Notes under the pieces: model-generated
Told to the model about the DNA's origin: nothing
Database searches by the model: none
The model's input: only the letters and a program-made list of their open reading frames with translations
Shown here: positions 15,184 to 23,331 of the stretch, in pieces
Layout of the letters: each line of letters starts with the position of its first letter
How positions within the stretch are numbered: position 1 is the stretch's first letter
From: CAYXVJ01 sp050309435
Lineage (GTDB): Bacteria; Bacillota; Clostridia; Saccharofermentanales; Fastidiosipilaceae
DNA length: 45,608 bases
Assembly (NCBI GenBank): GCA_050309435.1
Contig: JBNRMJ010000008.1
Coordinates: 1-45,608 of the forward strand
Direction: 5' to 3'
Position numbers and translations under genes: made by a program

Positions 15184-16602
15184 GTGATACATTTCGGAAC
15201 AGGCGGATGGCGTGCCATCATCGGTGATGAATTCACTCGTGCCAATATTGAACTGCTGGTGACGGGACTGGCCCGTAAGATTAAGGCCGAAGGTCAGGCA
15301 GATCGCGGTATCGTCATCGGTTACGACAGACGTTTCTTGAGCGAAGAAGCGGCCAAATGGAGTTGTCAGACTCTGGCGGCGGAAGGTGTGTCCAGCTATC
15401 TGGTGAAACGCGAAGCACCGACTCCTCTGGTTATGTTCAGCGTCAAGCAACATGATCTCCCCTACGGTCTTTGTGTTACAGCCAGCCATAACCCTGCTTT
15501 ATATAACGGAATCAAGGTCTTCATGTCCGGCGGACGCGATGCCGACGAGGTCGTGACGAACGATTTGGAAAGCTTCATGGAACAGGTCGAGGCCGAGCAG
15601 AGTATTTTACCGGCGATGGATTTTGATATGGCTCTGGAATCGGGCCTGATCCGGATCGTCAATCCTTTCAACGATTATATCGACAGCATCATGGAACAGG
15701 TGGATATGGAAGCGATTCGTAAATCGGGTCTGCATATTGCCCTGGATCCCATGTTCGGCGTATCGAAAACATCGCTGCAGACACTATTAATGACAGCTCG
15801 ATGCGAAGTGGATGTGATTCACGAACGCCGGGATACACTCTTCGGCGGTCGGCTGCCCGCACCGAACTCCAAGACCATGGTCGCGCTTCAGTCCTTCGTG
15901 CTGGAGAATAATTGTGATATCGGCATCGCCACGGACGGCGACGCGGATCGCTTGGGCATCATTGATGATACGGGTAAATTCCTGCACCCCAATCAGATTC
16001 TGGTTTTACTTTATTATTATCTGGTCAAGTATAAAGGCTGGAAAGGTCCGGTTGTCAGAAACATCGCGACCACGCATCTGCTCGATCGTTTGGCTGATTA
16101 TTTGGGCGAAACCTGCTACGAGGTACCGGTCGGCTTTAAGCATATTTCCTCGAAGATGCTGGAAACCGATGCGGTTATCGGCGGCGAGTCCTCGGGCGGT
16201 ATGACCGTGCGCGGACACATAGCGGGAAAAGACGGCATCTATGCTGCTTCGCTCCTGGTTGAGATGATTGCCGTAGTCGGTAAAAAGCTGTCTGTCATTT
16301 ATGACGAGGTCACTTCGCTCTTTGATCCGCATTATATGGAAGAAACAGATTTCCGCTTCCCGGCCGAACGAAAAGAAGAGATTCATCAGACGCTGATGAT
16401 CGATCAGAAATTGCCGACTTTCAAATATGCAGTCGATCATGTCTCCTATTTGGATGGCTGTAAGGTTTACTTCGAAAACGGCGGCTGGATCATCGCTCGT
16501 TTCTCCGGTACAGAACCGCTGCTGCGCATCTTCTGCGAGATGTCTAACGAAGCGGACGCCGTGGACACCTGCAATGTCTTCAGAACATTCCTGAACCTTT
16601 GA
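15184..16602 (+). CDS. Phosphoglucomutase/phosphomannomutase family enzyme
   Basis: A 472-residue alpha-D-phosphohexomutase that interconverts sugar 6- and 1-phosphates. Domain landmarks are present in order: FGTGGWRAIIGDEFT near the N-terminus, the phosphoserine loop TASHNP, the Mg-binding DGDADR, the sugar-binding GGESSGGM, and the phosphate-binding RFSGTEPLLRI at the C-terminus. The GTG start follows AGGGGGA. It is the second gene of the nucleotidyltransferase operon, so the pair can turn a hexose-6-phosphate into an activated UDP-sugar. The exact sugar (glucose, mannose or glucosamine) cannot be read from these motifs; FGTGGWRA is common in phosphoglucomutases of Firmicutes. Confidence 0.93.
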   Translation: MIHFGTGGWRAIIGDEFTRANIELLVTGLARKIKAEGQADRGIVIGYDRRFLSEEAAKWSCQTLAAEGVSSYLVKREAPTPLVMFSVKQHDLPYGLCVTASHNPALYNGIKVFMSGGRDADEVVTNDLESFMEQVEAEQSILPAMDFDMALESGLIRIVNPFNDYIDSIMEQVDMEAIRKSGLHIALDPMFGVSKTSLQTLLMTARCEVDVIHERRDTLFGGRLPAPNSKTMVALQSFVLENNCDIGIATDGDADRLGIIDDTGKFLHPNQILVLLYYYLVKYKGWKGPVVRNIATTHLLDRLADYLGETCYEVPVGFKHISSKMLETDAVIGGESSGGMTVRGHIAGKDGIYAASLLVEMIAVVGKKLSVIYDEVTSLFDPHYMEETDFRFPAERKEEIHQTLMIDQKLPTFKYAVDHVSYLDGCKVYFENGGWIIARFSGTEPLLRIFCEMSNEADAVDTCNVFRTFLNL

Positions 16603-16623
16603 GAGTATTAGAGATTAAGTAGA

Positions 16624-16666
16624 AGGGAGCATATCAAAACCAAATGGTTATGATATGCTCCCCTTA
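16624..16666 (+). terminator. Hairpin after the phosphohexomutase gene
   Basis: AAGGGAGCATATCA pairs with TGATATGCTCCCCTT around a 14-base loop. It lies 20 bases after the stop codon and its right arm touches the IS-like element, so the usual T-run is weak (CCCCTTAAG). Confidence 0.6.
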
Positions 16667-16722
16667 AGGTTGACAGATGAAATAACAAAATTCATCTCAA
16701 AACTTGAAGGGGAGTATTTAGA

Positions 16723-18270
16723 TTGAACAGGAAACAATGGACCAAGGAGGAGAAGCTGTCCATCCTGGCTTGGATGGCGGCAGGCCGAACGTTGGCGGCA
16801 GCCAGCCGAACCTTCGCATCAGTCAGTCGGCCCTCAAGTCGTGGCGGTGTTCGCAGGCAACCGGCCGTCTGGATCTGCTGGACAAGCAAAACACGCACGT
16901 GTCTTATCCTTCCACTCACAAGCTTCAAGCAGTGGAAGCCTACTTGCGGGGTGAAGGTTCCCAGCTTGAGATCGTCGAGCGCTATGGGCTGCGCTCAGCG
17001 ACACAGCTGCGGCGATGGATACGCAAGTATACTGAAGGGGACATCCTAAAATCCACTTCAGGAGGACGAATCGTCATGCCGAGACGCAAGACCAGCCAGG
17101 AAGAACGCATCGAGATTACCCAGTATTGCCTGATCCACGAGCGCAACTATCGGGCCGCAGCTGAACGCTACAAGGTCAGTTACCAGCAGGTCTACAGCTG
17201 GGTGCGGAAATACAGCGAAGGCCGTGAAGCGGCCCTGACCGACAAGCGGGGCAGGCGCAAACAAGCGGATGAGCTGACCGAAGTCGACCGCATCCGCCGG
17301 GATCTGAAGCTGCTGAAGGCCGCGAATCGGAAACTGGAGGTTGAAAATGCCTTGTTAAAAAATTGCAGGAACTCGAGAGAAAGTCTCACTAGGCCGGGTT
17401 CCCACCTGCCGCATTCACACCGCGCTGACGAATCTGCACGAGGAAGGCTACACGCTCTCTGAACTCTGCAGAGCCGCCGGCCTATCCCGCCAAGCCTATT
17501 ACAAATACCCCACCCGGCAGGTACCGCCGCGCGAAGCGGTCAATGAGCGGATCGCCGATACCCTGCTGTCCGTTTACGAGGAACGCAAGGGCACCTACGG
17601 CTACCGGATGATGCAGTTGGAAGTCAACCGCCGCCTGCAGGCCTCTTACAACCTCAAGCGGATTTATCGCTTGATGAAGTTACTGGGGCTGCGCTCCGTC
17701 ACGCGGGTCAAGAAAAAACGCTACCGGCCTTCTGCTCCTCGACAGCTGGCCGATAACCTCTTGAACCGATCCTTTACGGCGGACCGGCGCAACCAGAAGT
17801 GGCTCACCGACGTCACCGAATTTCAGTATGGTGAAGGCCAAAAATTGTACCTGAGTGCCATTCTCGATCTGTACGACCGTAGCATCGTGTCCTTTGTCTT
17901 GGGACGGCGCAATGACAACCAACTGGTCTTCCAAACCTTGGCAGACGCGCTGCAGGCCAACCCCGATGCCCAGCCCCTGATTCATTCGGACCGGGGTTTT
18001 CAATATACGTCGTACGGTTTTGCCCGGATGCTCCGGCGCCAGGGCATGACCCACAGCATGTCTCGGGTCAGCCGTTGCCTCGACAACGGGCCCATGGAAG
18101 GTTTCTGGGGCATCCTGAAAAGCGAACAGTATTATTTGAAGAAGAAGTACGCCAGCTGTCAAGAACTGACAACCGACATCCGCAGCTACATCCACTTCTA
18201 CAACCACGAGCGTTTACAGCGGAAACTGCGTGGGCTGGCACCCATGGAGTATCGATCGCTGGCAGGATAA
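16723..18270 (+). pseudogene. IS150-like transposase orfA/orfB, broken by two frameshifts
   Basis: OrfA starts at a TTG at 16723 (RBS AGGGGAG) with MNRKQWTKEEKLSILAWMAA. It shifts frame near 16814, where restoring one G (TTCGGCATC) would give FGISQSALKSW. It then continues with two more helix-turn-helix units and a coiled coil ending ENALLKN near 17357. There the A-run has six bases; seven would recreate the A-AAA-AAA slippery site that fuses orfA to orfB by -1 frameshifting. OrfB (about 17361-18270) retains the DDE residues: D in WLTDVTEF, D in HSDRGFQY, E in MEGFWGILKSE. Both single-base losses should stop production of active transposase. Confidence 0.85.
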
Positions 18271-18275
18271 AAATA

Positions 18276-18303
18276 TTCCTCAGAAGAAATCACTTCTGAG
18301 GAA
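18276..18303 (+). terminator. Hairpin at the 3' end of the transposase
   Basis: A perfect 11-bp inverted repeat, TTCCTCAGAAG / CTTCTGAGGAA, with a 6-base loop, just after the orfB stop and inside the element. There is no clear T-run. Confidence 0.5.
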
Positions 18304-18352
18304 CATGGTGAGACGTTTTTTGATGATTCATCTGTCAACTTGACAAGGAGCA

Positions 18353-18698
18353 CTCCATTTTGAGACAGTCTTTTCGCTTGGTTCCAACAGAAAGGCGGAC
18401 GCTATATTCAACTTGTGCGATCCCGGCTGATCTAAGTGTGAAAAAATGCGAACAGCAGATGTTGATAGGAAGACAAATGCGGTCGATGTAAGCATTAAAA
18501 TGTATGAAAAATATAATTTTCACAATCCATTCCATATGTATTTTTAAATGATTAATCGTTTTTCATAGTTCGGCTTGACATAATTTATTAAGGGAGTACT
18601 CTGTGAATGAAGGGTACTCTTAACGTGGTTAATCGTGATTTGATGACTTTTGTTAATATCATCATTTCATAGACAATCTCAAAATGAGGGTATTTGTT
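18353..18698 (+). promoter_or_regulatory. AT-rich intergenic region with promoter and hairpin before the metalloprotease remnant
   Basis: 346 bases without a convincing gene. It begins with half of the TGTCTCAAAA-type hairpin (18352-18374). A promoter is visible: TTGACA at 18575-18580 and TACTCT at 18597-18602, 16 bases apart. A hairpin overlaps the predicted start of transcription (TTAAGGGAGTAC at 18588-18599 with GTACTCTTAA at 18614-18623), possibly an operator or a 5' stem-loop. Nothing else stands out. Confidence 0.5.
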
Positions 18699-19289
18699 AT
18701 GCATGAATTTGTTGAAAGTAAAAGATTAAAAATTTGCGCATGTGCATTTGCACTCATGCTAATAACAGTATTATCCGTGACTCCATCTTATGCCTACAAC
18801 ACTTATAATAACCATAAATGAAATAGAGGTGTTGCGGTCCTGTATTATATTTATCCCGAAGCTACACCATTTTTAACAGATATCAATCAGGCTGCATATA
18901 GATGGACACAGACACCCACTAAGGTGAGTTTAGGTAGAACCTATACAACCTCTCCATCTACTATAGACATTTTCTATCGATATGATTCAGGTACTTACAA
19001 GTATGCGAATGCTTGGACTCAGCTGGTAATACTAGATTTCGGTCCGATTGATCCCTACAGTTACAATTGGGATTATGGACGCATTTATCTTAACGATTAC
19101 AATATGAATCCTAACACAACACGATCTATAGCTATAATCGAACATGAAATGGGTCATGTGTTCGGTTTAGATCATAAAAACAACGACCCGACAAGCATAA
19201 TGTGTTAGGAGGCTTATGGCCGAACAGCAGCAGTTCCGTCAGGTGATGATATCGCCGGTATTATCTATCTGTACGGAGTACCCAAGTAA
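18699..19289 (+). pseudogene. Secreted metzincin (M10-like) metalloprotease with two in-frame stops
   Basis: One reading frame of 197 codons runs from an ATG with GAGGG upstream to a TAA. It begins with a signal peptide (hydrophobic AFALMLITVLSV, cleavage after PSYA). It carries the full metzincin zinc site HEMGHVFGLDH and a Met-turn DPTSIM, then ends GIIYLYGVPK, as matrixin-like proteases do. A TGA at 18819 stands where a Trp codon would differ by one base (HK-W-NRG), and a TAG at 19206 where CAG would read SIMC-Q-EAYG. Both look like single substitutions. TGA is a normal stop elsewhere here. Composition is AT-rich, suggesting a transferred gene now decayed. Confidence 0.8.
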
Positions 19290-19300
19290 GGAGAATTGCT

Positions 19301-20029
19301 ATGAAAAAGATATTCAGTGTATTCCTGGGCGTGCTTCTATGTCTATCTCTTCTATCGTCATGCTTACGAAAAGATGGTACGCTTCATAAATCTAATGATG
19401 AAGTGTTATCGATTCACAAGATCAAGGATGAATCGAACATAGGTACTCATAAGATGGCCACTACTCAATTAGTATCAAATTCGAATACTTCAAACTCACT
19501 AAAGCAGATTGCCCGCGCTGACATGATATACCAAACAACTACGATTAATGGCATAGCTTCTGTCAGCGACACGATAGTCATCGGAAGATTCGAAGAAGTA
19601 GAGTCATATGTTAGTGGTGGTGAAAATCCATCTATACTAACCAGAGGCATCTTGAAACCCATTGAGGTGCTTGCCGGAGAGATTAGAGACCAATATTTGG
19701 TAACCATGATCGGTGGCACGGTCCCGTATGAGAAGATCGCCGAGCTATATAGCGAAGACGATCTCGCGAAATATAACATCGATCCGAATAATACTGCTTA
19801 CGAGAGTATAACATCGATTTTCGAGAACATGGCGATTTTCGAAGATGGAGAAACCTACTTGATCACCATATCCGAGGAGGAGGACGGGAGTTATTCCTTA
19901 CAACCAAGCATCTACAGTCTGTGTCATTTGGTGGAAGATGCGAACGCCCCGGAGGCTGTCTCGGAAACTGCAGCTCAATTTAACATTGATACATATGTGG
20001 AGGCATTCAAGTCTAGTAAGAGACCTTAA
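19301..20029 (+). CDS. Uncharacterised lipoprotein
   Basis: A 242-residue protein with a clear lipoprotein signal: MKK, then a hydrophobic core and lipobox LLSSC (cysteine at about residue 21), so it should be anchored on the outer face of the membrane. After a low-complexity Ser/Thr/Asn stretch comes a compact domain (IASVSDTIVIGRFEEVESY ... GILKPIEVLAGEI ... GETYLITISEEEDGSY) of mixed strands. This resembles small substrate-free surface domains, but I cannot name the family. AAGGAG precedes the ATG, 12 bases after the end of the protease remnant, so both genes were probably one operon. Composition is AT-rich like its neighbour. Confidence 0.8.
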   Translation: MKKIFSVFLGVLLCLSLLSSCLRKDGTLHKSNDEVLSIHKIKDESNIGTHKMATTQLVSNSNTSNSLKQIARADMIYQTTTINGIASVSDTIVIGRFEEVESYVSGGENPSILTRGILKPIEVLAGEIRDQYLVTMIGGTVPYEKIAELYSEDDLAKYNIDPNNTAYESITSIFENMAIFEDGETYLITISEEEDGSYSLQPSIYSLCHLVEDANAPEAVSETAAQFNIDTYVEAFKSSKRP

Positions 20030-20055
20030 TACCATCGAATGAATCCGACTTACAG

Positions 20056-20089
20056 AAGGGGTTATCTCAAAAGTGAGACAGCTCCTTTT
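20056..20089 (+). terminator. Terminator hairpin of the TGTCTCAAAA type
   Basis: AAGGGGTTATCTCA pairs imperfectly with TGAGACAGCTCCTT around AAAG, followed by TTC. It shares the TCTCAAAAGTG core with the hairpin at 8198-8246. Confidence 0.7.
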
Positions 20090-20154
20090 CTGTTTATCAA
20101 TAGCTCAGCTTTTCTGTTTGTCAATAGCTGAGCTATTGCTCAGCTATTGCTCAG
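20085..20154. repeat. Short tandem repeats overlapping the 3' end of the Gfo/Idh gene
   Basis: Two 24-bp units, CTTTTCTGTTTATCAATAGCTCAG (20085-20108) and a copy with two changes (20109-20132), are followed by two exact 11-bp units, CTATTGCTCAG (20133-20154). The last unit overlaps the stop codon of the leftward oxidoreductase gene. Slipped-strand duplication at the terminator edge is the simplest explanation. Confidence 0.85.
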
Positions 20155-21278
20155 CTTTTGGGTAATCCTCGCATCTCTTCCAAGCTGAAGCTGCCCAGCG
20201 GCAGCTCCTGGACTTGGCCATTATTCTTCGCGCTGCGGTAGATGGCCAGAATATGTTCGACCGAGCTCACGCCGGACTTCGCATCCGCCAGAGGCAGACG
20301 GCCGGGCTCATCGAGGCAAGCTGTGAAATCCTTATAGATAGCACTGTGCGGGTGCGCCATATGACGAAAGCCGTTGATTCCGTTACGAATGGCCAGGCTC
20401 AGGGTATGTCTAATGTAGCGGCCTGCTGTTCGTTTCTTCTCGCTGTGGTTGATTTTCAGATAAGGTTTGCCTTGGCGAAGACCGGCTTGGATCTCGCCTT
20501 TTTCGGTCAGGATGTAAAACGAGGCCATCTGATTGTCGGGCGGTGATGCGGTTGTTCCTTCAACCTGCAGCATGGCTCCGTTGGTCAGGGTGCAGATGGC
20601 GTTGGCGTAATCTTCCGCTTCCATATCGTGCAGCAGGCGACGAATCTGACCTTGGGCCTCGGCGATCGGCGCGTTCATCAGCCAGCACATGAGATCCAGT
20701 GCATGGATGGTCTGGTTCATCAGGACACCGCCGTCGGCAGCCCAGGTCCCGCGCCAGGCCGCACTGTCGTAATAGGCTTGATCGTGCCCCCAGCGCACGG
20801 TGACTACGCCGCTGAGGATCCGGCCGTAAACACCTGCGGCCAGATCGTTTTGTAAGTCATGAACGAGCGGAAAATAGCGATAGATATGGCCCATGACAAT
20901 CAGGCGATTGACTTCCCGGGCCAGGCGCTCCAAGTCCCGTGCTTCGTCCAGGTGAAGAGTCATAGGTTTTTCGATCAGCACATGCGCGCCGGCGAGGAGA
21001 GCCTCGCGGGCTAATTTGTAGTGGCTGCCGCTGGGCGTGGTGATGGCGATGATGTCGGGCTTTTCGTGCTCGAGCATCTCGGTTTGAGATGCATAAATTC
21101 GAGGCGGCACGGCTCCCTTGATCTGATTGGATTCACTAAATTGTCGGGCTCTCTCGAGGCCGGAATCGACTAAGGCCGACAGCATGAGGCGGCTGCTGCT
21201 TTCGCGTACGGCACGAGCATGTTTGGCCGCGACTTTGCCGCAGCCTACAATAGCCAGGGAATAAACAGGTTTGTCCAT
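20151..21278 (-). CDS. Gfo/Idh/MocA-family NAD(P)-dependent oxidoreductase
   Basis: A 375-residue dehydrogenase of the glucose-fructose oxidoreductase/inositol dehydrogenase family. The Rossmann motif VGCGKVAAKHA opens the protein, and the EKP motif follows in HVLIEKPMTLHLDEA. The substrate-site region WAADGGVLMNQTIHALDLMCW contains the conserved D-G-G and HxxDL pattern. GGAGACG precedes the ATG at 21278. The gene is divergent from the hexokinase gene, with a 118-base gap. The substrate, probably a sugar, cyclitol or sugar derivative, cannot be determined. The 3' end lies in small tandem repeats, so the last few codons may have been altered. Confidence 0.92.
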   Translation of the reverse strand: MDKPVYSLAIVGCGKVAAKHARAVRESSSRLMLSALVDSGLERARQFSESNQIKGAVPPRIYASQTEMLEHEKPDIIAITTPSGSHYKLAREALLAGAHVLIEKPMTLHLDEARDLERLAREVNRLIVMGHIYRYFPLVHDLQNDLAAGVYGRILSGVVTVRWGHDQAYYDSAAWRGTWAADGGVLMNQTIHALDLMCWLMNAPIAEAQGQIRRLLHDMEAEDYANAICTLTNGAMLQVEGTTASPPDNQMASFYILTEKGEIQAGLRQGKPYLKINHSEKKRTAGRYIRHTLSLAIRNGINGFRHMAHPHSAIYKDFTACLDEPGRLPLADAKSGVSSVEHILAIYRSAKNNGQVQELPLGSFSLEEMRGLPKS

Positions 21279-21396
21279 GAATCACGTCTCCGGAATCTAT
21301 AGTGTAGAATATTGTAGCATTCCCTTTGCCAATGCCCAAGAAATGGTTCGGTTTTGTTATAATAGCAGAAAAGCAACATACAGTGCGGAGGTTTAC

Positions 21397-22698
21397 ATGA
21401 GTAGAGAACTGGTAGATAAATTCCTGAGGGATCAGGAGCTTCATGCCGACTTTATCGATATGGATCACGAGACAGAGCTGTTTATCGCCAATATGCGCAG
21501 CGGCCTGGAGCAGACCCAGGATCAGATGAAGATGATTCCGACCTACATCGAGGTGGGTAACGAGATTCCGACCGGAGAAACAGTGATCGTGCTGGATGCC
21601 GGCGGTACCAATTTTAGGGTCGCAGCAGTGACCTTTGCCAGAAATATGGAAGCGATTATCGATGGCTTTGAGGCCTATCGGATGCCCGGCACCGATGGCG
21701 AGATATCGAAGAACGACTTCTATGATACGATCGTACAGTATATCCGTCCCTTACTTCCCAAGAGCCGTAAGATTGGTTTTTGCTTCTCTTATCCAAGCCT
21801 GATGTTCCCGAATAAGGACGGCCAGGTGCTCAATTTTAGTAAAGAAGTCGAGCTGCCGGAGGTTGTTGGCACGATTATCGGCCAGAGCATTCGCGAAGCG
21901 CTCGATCGTCAGGGACTGGACAGCGATGTCGAAGTTGTAATCCTGAACGATACGGTCGCGGCTCTGCTCGGCGGCATGAACCAGGCAGGCGGCCGCAGTT
22001 TTGACAGCTGGATCGGTTTCATTCTGGGTACCGGTACCAATACCGCTTATACAGAGGATATCAGCCGCATCGTTAAGCTTGGCGAGAACCGCGGTACGGG
22101 TCGCATGGTTATCAACATGGAATCCGGTACATATCCCATCAAGAACCGATCCTCCGTGGACATTGCGATCGATAAGACCACCAATGCGCCGGGCTCTTAT
22201 CTCTTCGAGAAGATGATCTCCGGTCGTTATCAGGGAGCTCAACTCTGGCATACGCTTGCAGCCGCGGTGAAAGCTGACTTGTTCACCCCCGCGTTCAAGG
22301 CTGCTTTCGAGAAGGTTGATGAAATCGACAGCTATAACCTGGATCAGTTCCTTTATGCACCGGAAGGCGATAACATTTTGGCCGGACTGTGTGCGACGGA
22401 AGGCGATCAGCTCAATCTCTACTATTTAATCGATAACCTCTTCGAGCGTGCCGCGCGCCTGGCGACGGTTAACCTCGCCGGTATTCTGGTCCATCTGGAT
22501 GCCGGCCGCAATCCGGTTCGCCCCGCAGCGATCACGGCAGAAGGAACCACCTTTTATAAGGCCAAGATTCTGAAGCCGAAAATCGATCACTGGATGCGTG
22601 TCTATACGAATGAAAAGCTGGGTCATTACCACGAGTTCATTAGCGCGGAAAACCCCAACCTCATCGGAGCTGCCATCGCCGCTCTGACAAATCTCTAA
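21397..22698 (+). CDS. Hexokinase of the eukaryotic type
   Basis: A 433-residue kinase of the hexokinase family, phosphorylating glucose or a related hexose with ATP. Visible are phosphate-1 loop VLDAGGTNFRVAAVTF, the sugar-site region GFCFSYPSLMFPNKDG...NFSKEVELPEVVG, the catalytic aspartate in ILNDTVAALLGG, and phosphate-2 IGFILGTGTNTAY. This is the long, eukaryote-like family rather than the small ROK or Glk glucokinases normal in Firmicutes. GGAGG five bases before the ATG at 21397 fixes the start. It is a single-gene unit with a hairpin terminator. It fits a bacterium taking up free hexoses without a phosphotransferase system. Confidence 0.9.
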   Translation: MSRELVDKFLRDQELHADFIDMDHETELFIANMRSGLEQTQDQMKMIPTYIEVGNEIPTGETVIVLDAGGTNFRVAAVTFARNMEAIIDGFEAYRMPGTDGEISKNDFYDTIVQYIRPLLPKSRKIGFCFSYPSLMFPNKDGQVLNFSKEVELPEVVGTIIGQSIREALDRQGLDSDVEVVILNDTVAALLGGMNQAGGRSFDSWIGFILGTGTNTAYTEDISRIVKLGENRGTGRMVINMESGTYPIKNRSSVDIAIDKTTNAPGSYLFEKMISGRYQGAQLWHTLAAAVKADLFTPAFKAAFEKVDEIDSYNLDQFLYAPEGDNILAGLCATEGDQLNLYYLIDNLFERAARLATVNLAGILVHLDAGRNPVRPAAITAEGTTFYKAKILKPKIDHWMRVYTNEKLGHYHEFISAENPNLIGAAIAALTNL

Positions 22699-22716
22699 AC
22701 ATCTGCACTCATTGAT

Positions 22717-22752
22717 AAAGGGCCGATTTCCCGATGGAAGCCGGCCCTTTCG
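22717..22752 (+). terminator. Terminator after hexokinase
   Basis: AAAGGGCCG pairs with CGGCCCTTT around a 16-base loop, beginning 18 bases after the stop codon. Confidence 0.8.
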
Positions 22753-23049
22753 TATGCGTATGTATAAGTATCCAAAAAGAAGAAACAGCTCCGAGGGGGA
22801 TCGGTGCTGTTTCAAGGAGGGGTTATGAAGTAAGGGGTGTCTAATAAAGACACTCTTAGTATAGAAAACAGATGTTTCACCGTAGTGTAGTAATTGTGAA
22901 TAAATTGAAAAGAGACCGTGTAAAAGCAATATATATGCAATATTTTTCCGGACCGGAGCTCTCTTAAGTGGATTTTACAGACAGGAAAGTACAAAACAGC
23001 CTCAGATTTTCGTTATTATTTGTATAATGGACAACGGAGGATCACTCAT
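22753..23049 (+). promoter_or_regulatory. Structured intergenic region upstream of the small-protein/mazG/rqcP genes
   Basis: About 300 bases with no normal gene. A strong stem-loop lies at 22782-22813 (GAAACAGC with GCTGTTTC, inner CCGA/TCGG). Directly after it is a perfect ribosome binding site, AAGGAGG, and a two-codon frame ATG-AAG-TAA (22825-22833). A second hairpin, GTGTCT-AATAA-AGACAC, follows at 22837-22853. The TATAAT before the small protein lies near 23023. The first structures may be the remains of a decayed gene or element, or a leader attenuator. I cannot tell which. Confidence 0.4.
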
Positions 23050-23319
23050 ATGATACTTGAAGCCAGCTTGTATGTGGCTAATATAATGACTGCTCAGATT
23101 ACGGTGAACGAAGACCGGCCCGACCTGCGCTTTTCCAAGCAAGTCGAAGTATGCTTGCTAAAATTGTGTAAAGAGCTGCAGATTCCGATTCCGTTATGGC
23201 TGCAGAAGAATTCGCAGGAGTTCGCCCGCTTTCATCAAACGATCTTCTTTAAGGAGTCCTTCGGCGAAGCGGTGAACTTTGATCGTTTGCGAATCAAATG
23301 GATTACAGATCAGGCCTAG
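23050..23319 (+). CDS. Small conserved protein of unknown function
   Basis: An 89-residue soluble protein, helical in its second half (ITVNEDRPDLRFSKQVEVCLLKLCKELQIPIPLWLQKNSQEFARFHQTIFF). No signal, membrane segment or motif is recognised. GGAGG nine bases before the ATG at 23050 supports it. It begins a tight cluster, with mazG starting 12 bases after its stop. This places it with housekeeping genes for nucleotide quality control and ribosome rescue, but no function can be assigned. Confidence 0.75.
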   Translation: MILEASLYVANIMTAQITVNEDRPDLRFSKQVEVCLLKLCKELQIPIPLWLQKNSQEFARFHQTIFFKESFGEAVNFDRLRIKWITDQA

Positions 23320-23331
23320 ACGGAGGATTTG

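Larger units (their letters stand above)
16656..18352 (+). mobile_element. IS3-family (IS150-like) insertion sequence, degenerate
   Basis: The ends carry a perfect 13-bp inverted repeat, GTTGACAGATGAA, at 16669-16681 and 18327-18339. Weaker similarity extends outward to TGCTCC at 16656 and its complement at 18352, which would give 5'-TG ends as usual in IS3 elements. The exact boundary is uncertain, and no target duplication is visible. Inside are the remains of an orfA with several helix-turn-helix units and an orfB integrase-type transposase. The element is clearly more GC-rich than the region to its right. Confidence 0.85.

Noticed and set aside
18819..18821. TGA inside the metalloprotease read as a recoded Trp or selenocysteine codon
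   Set aside because: TGA ends many genes normally in this window, a second stop (TAG) follows, and the zinc site needs no selenocysteine. Simple mutation is more likely.
20085..20154. CRISPR-like repeats
   Set aside because: Only two copies of each unit with no spacers and no cas genes; simple tandem duplication.
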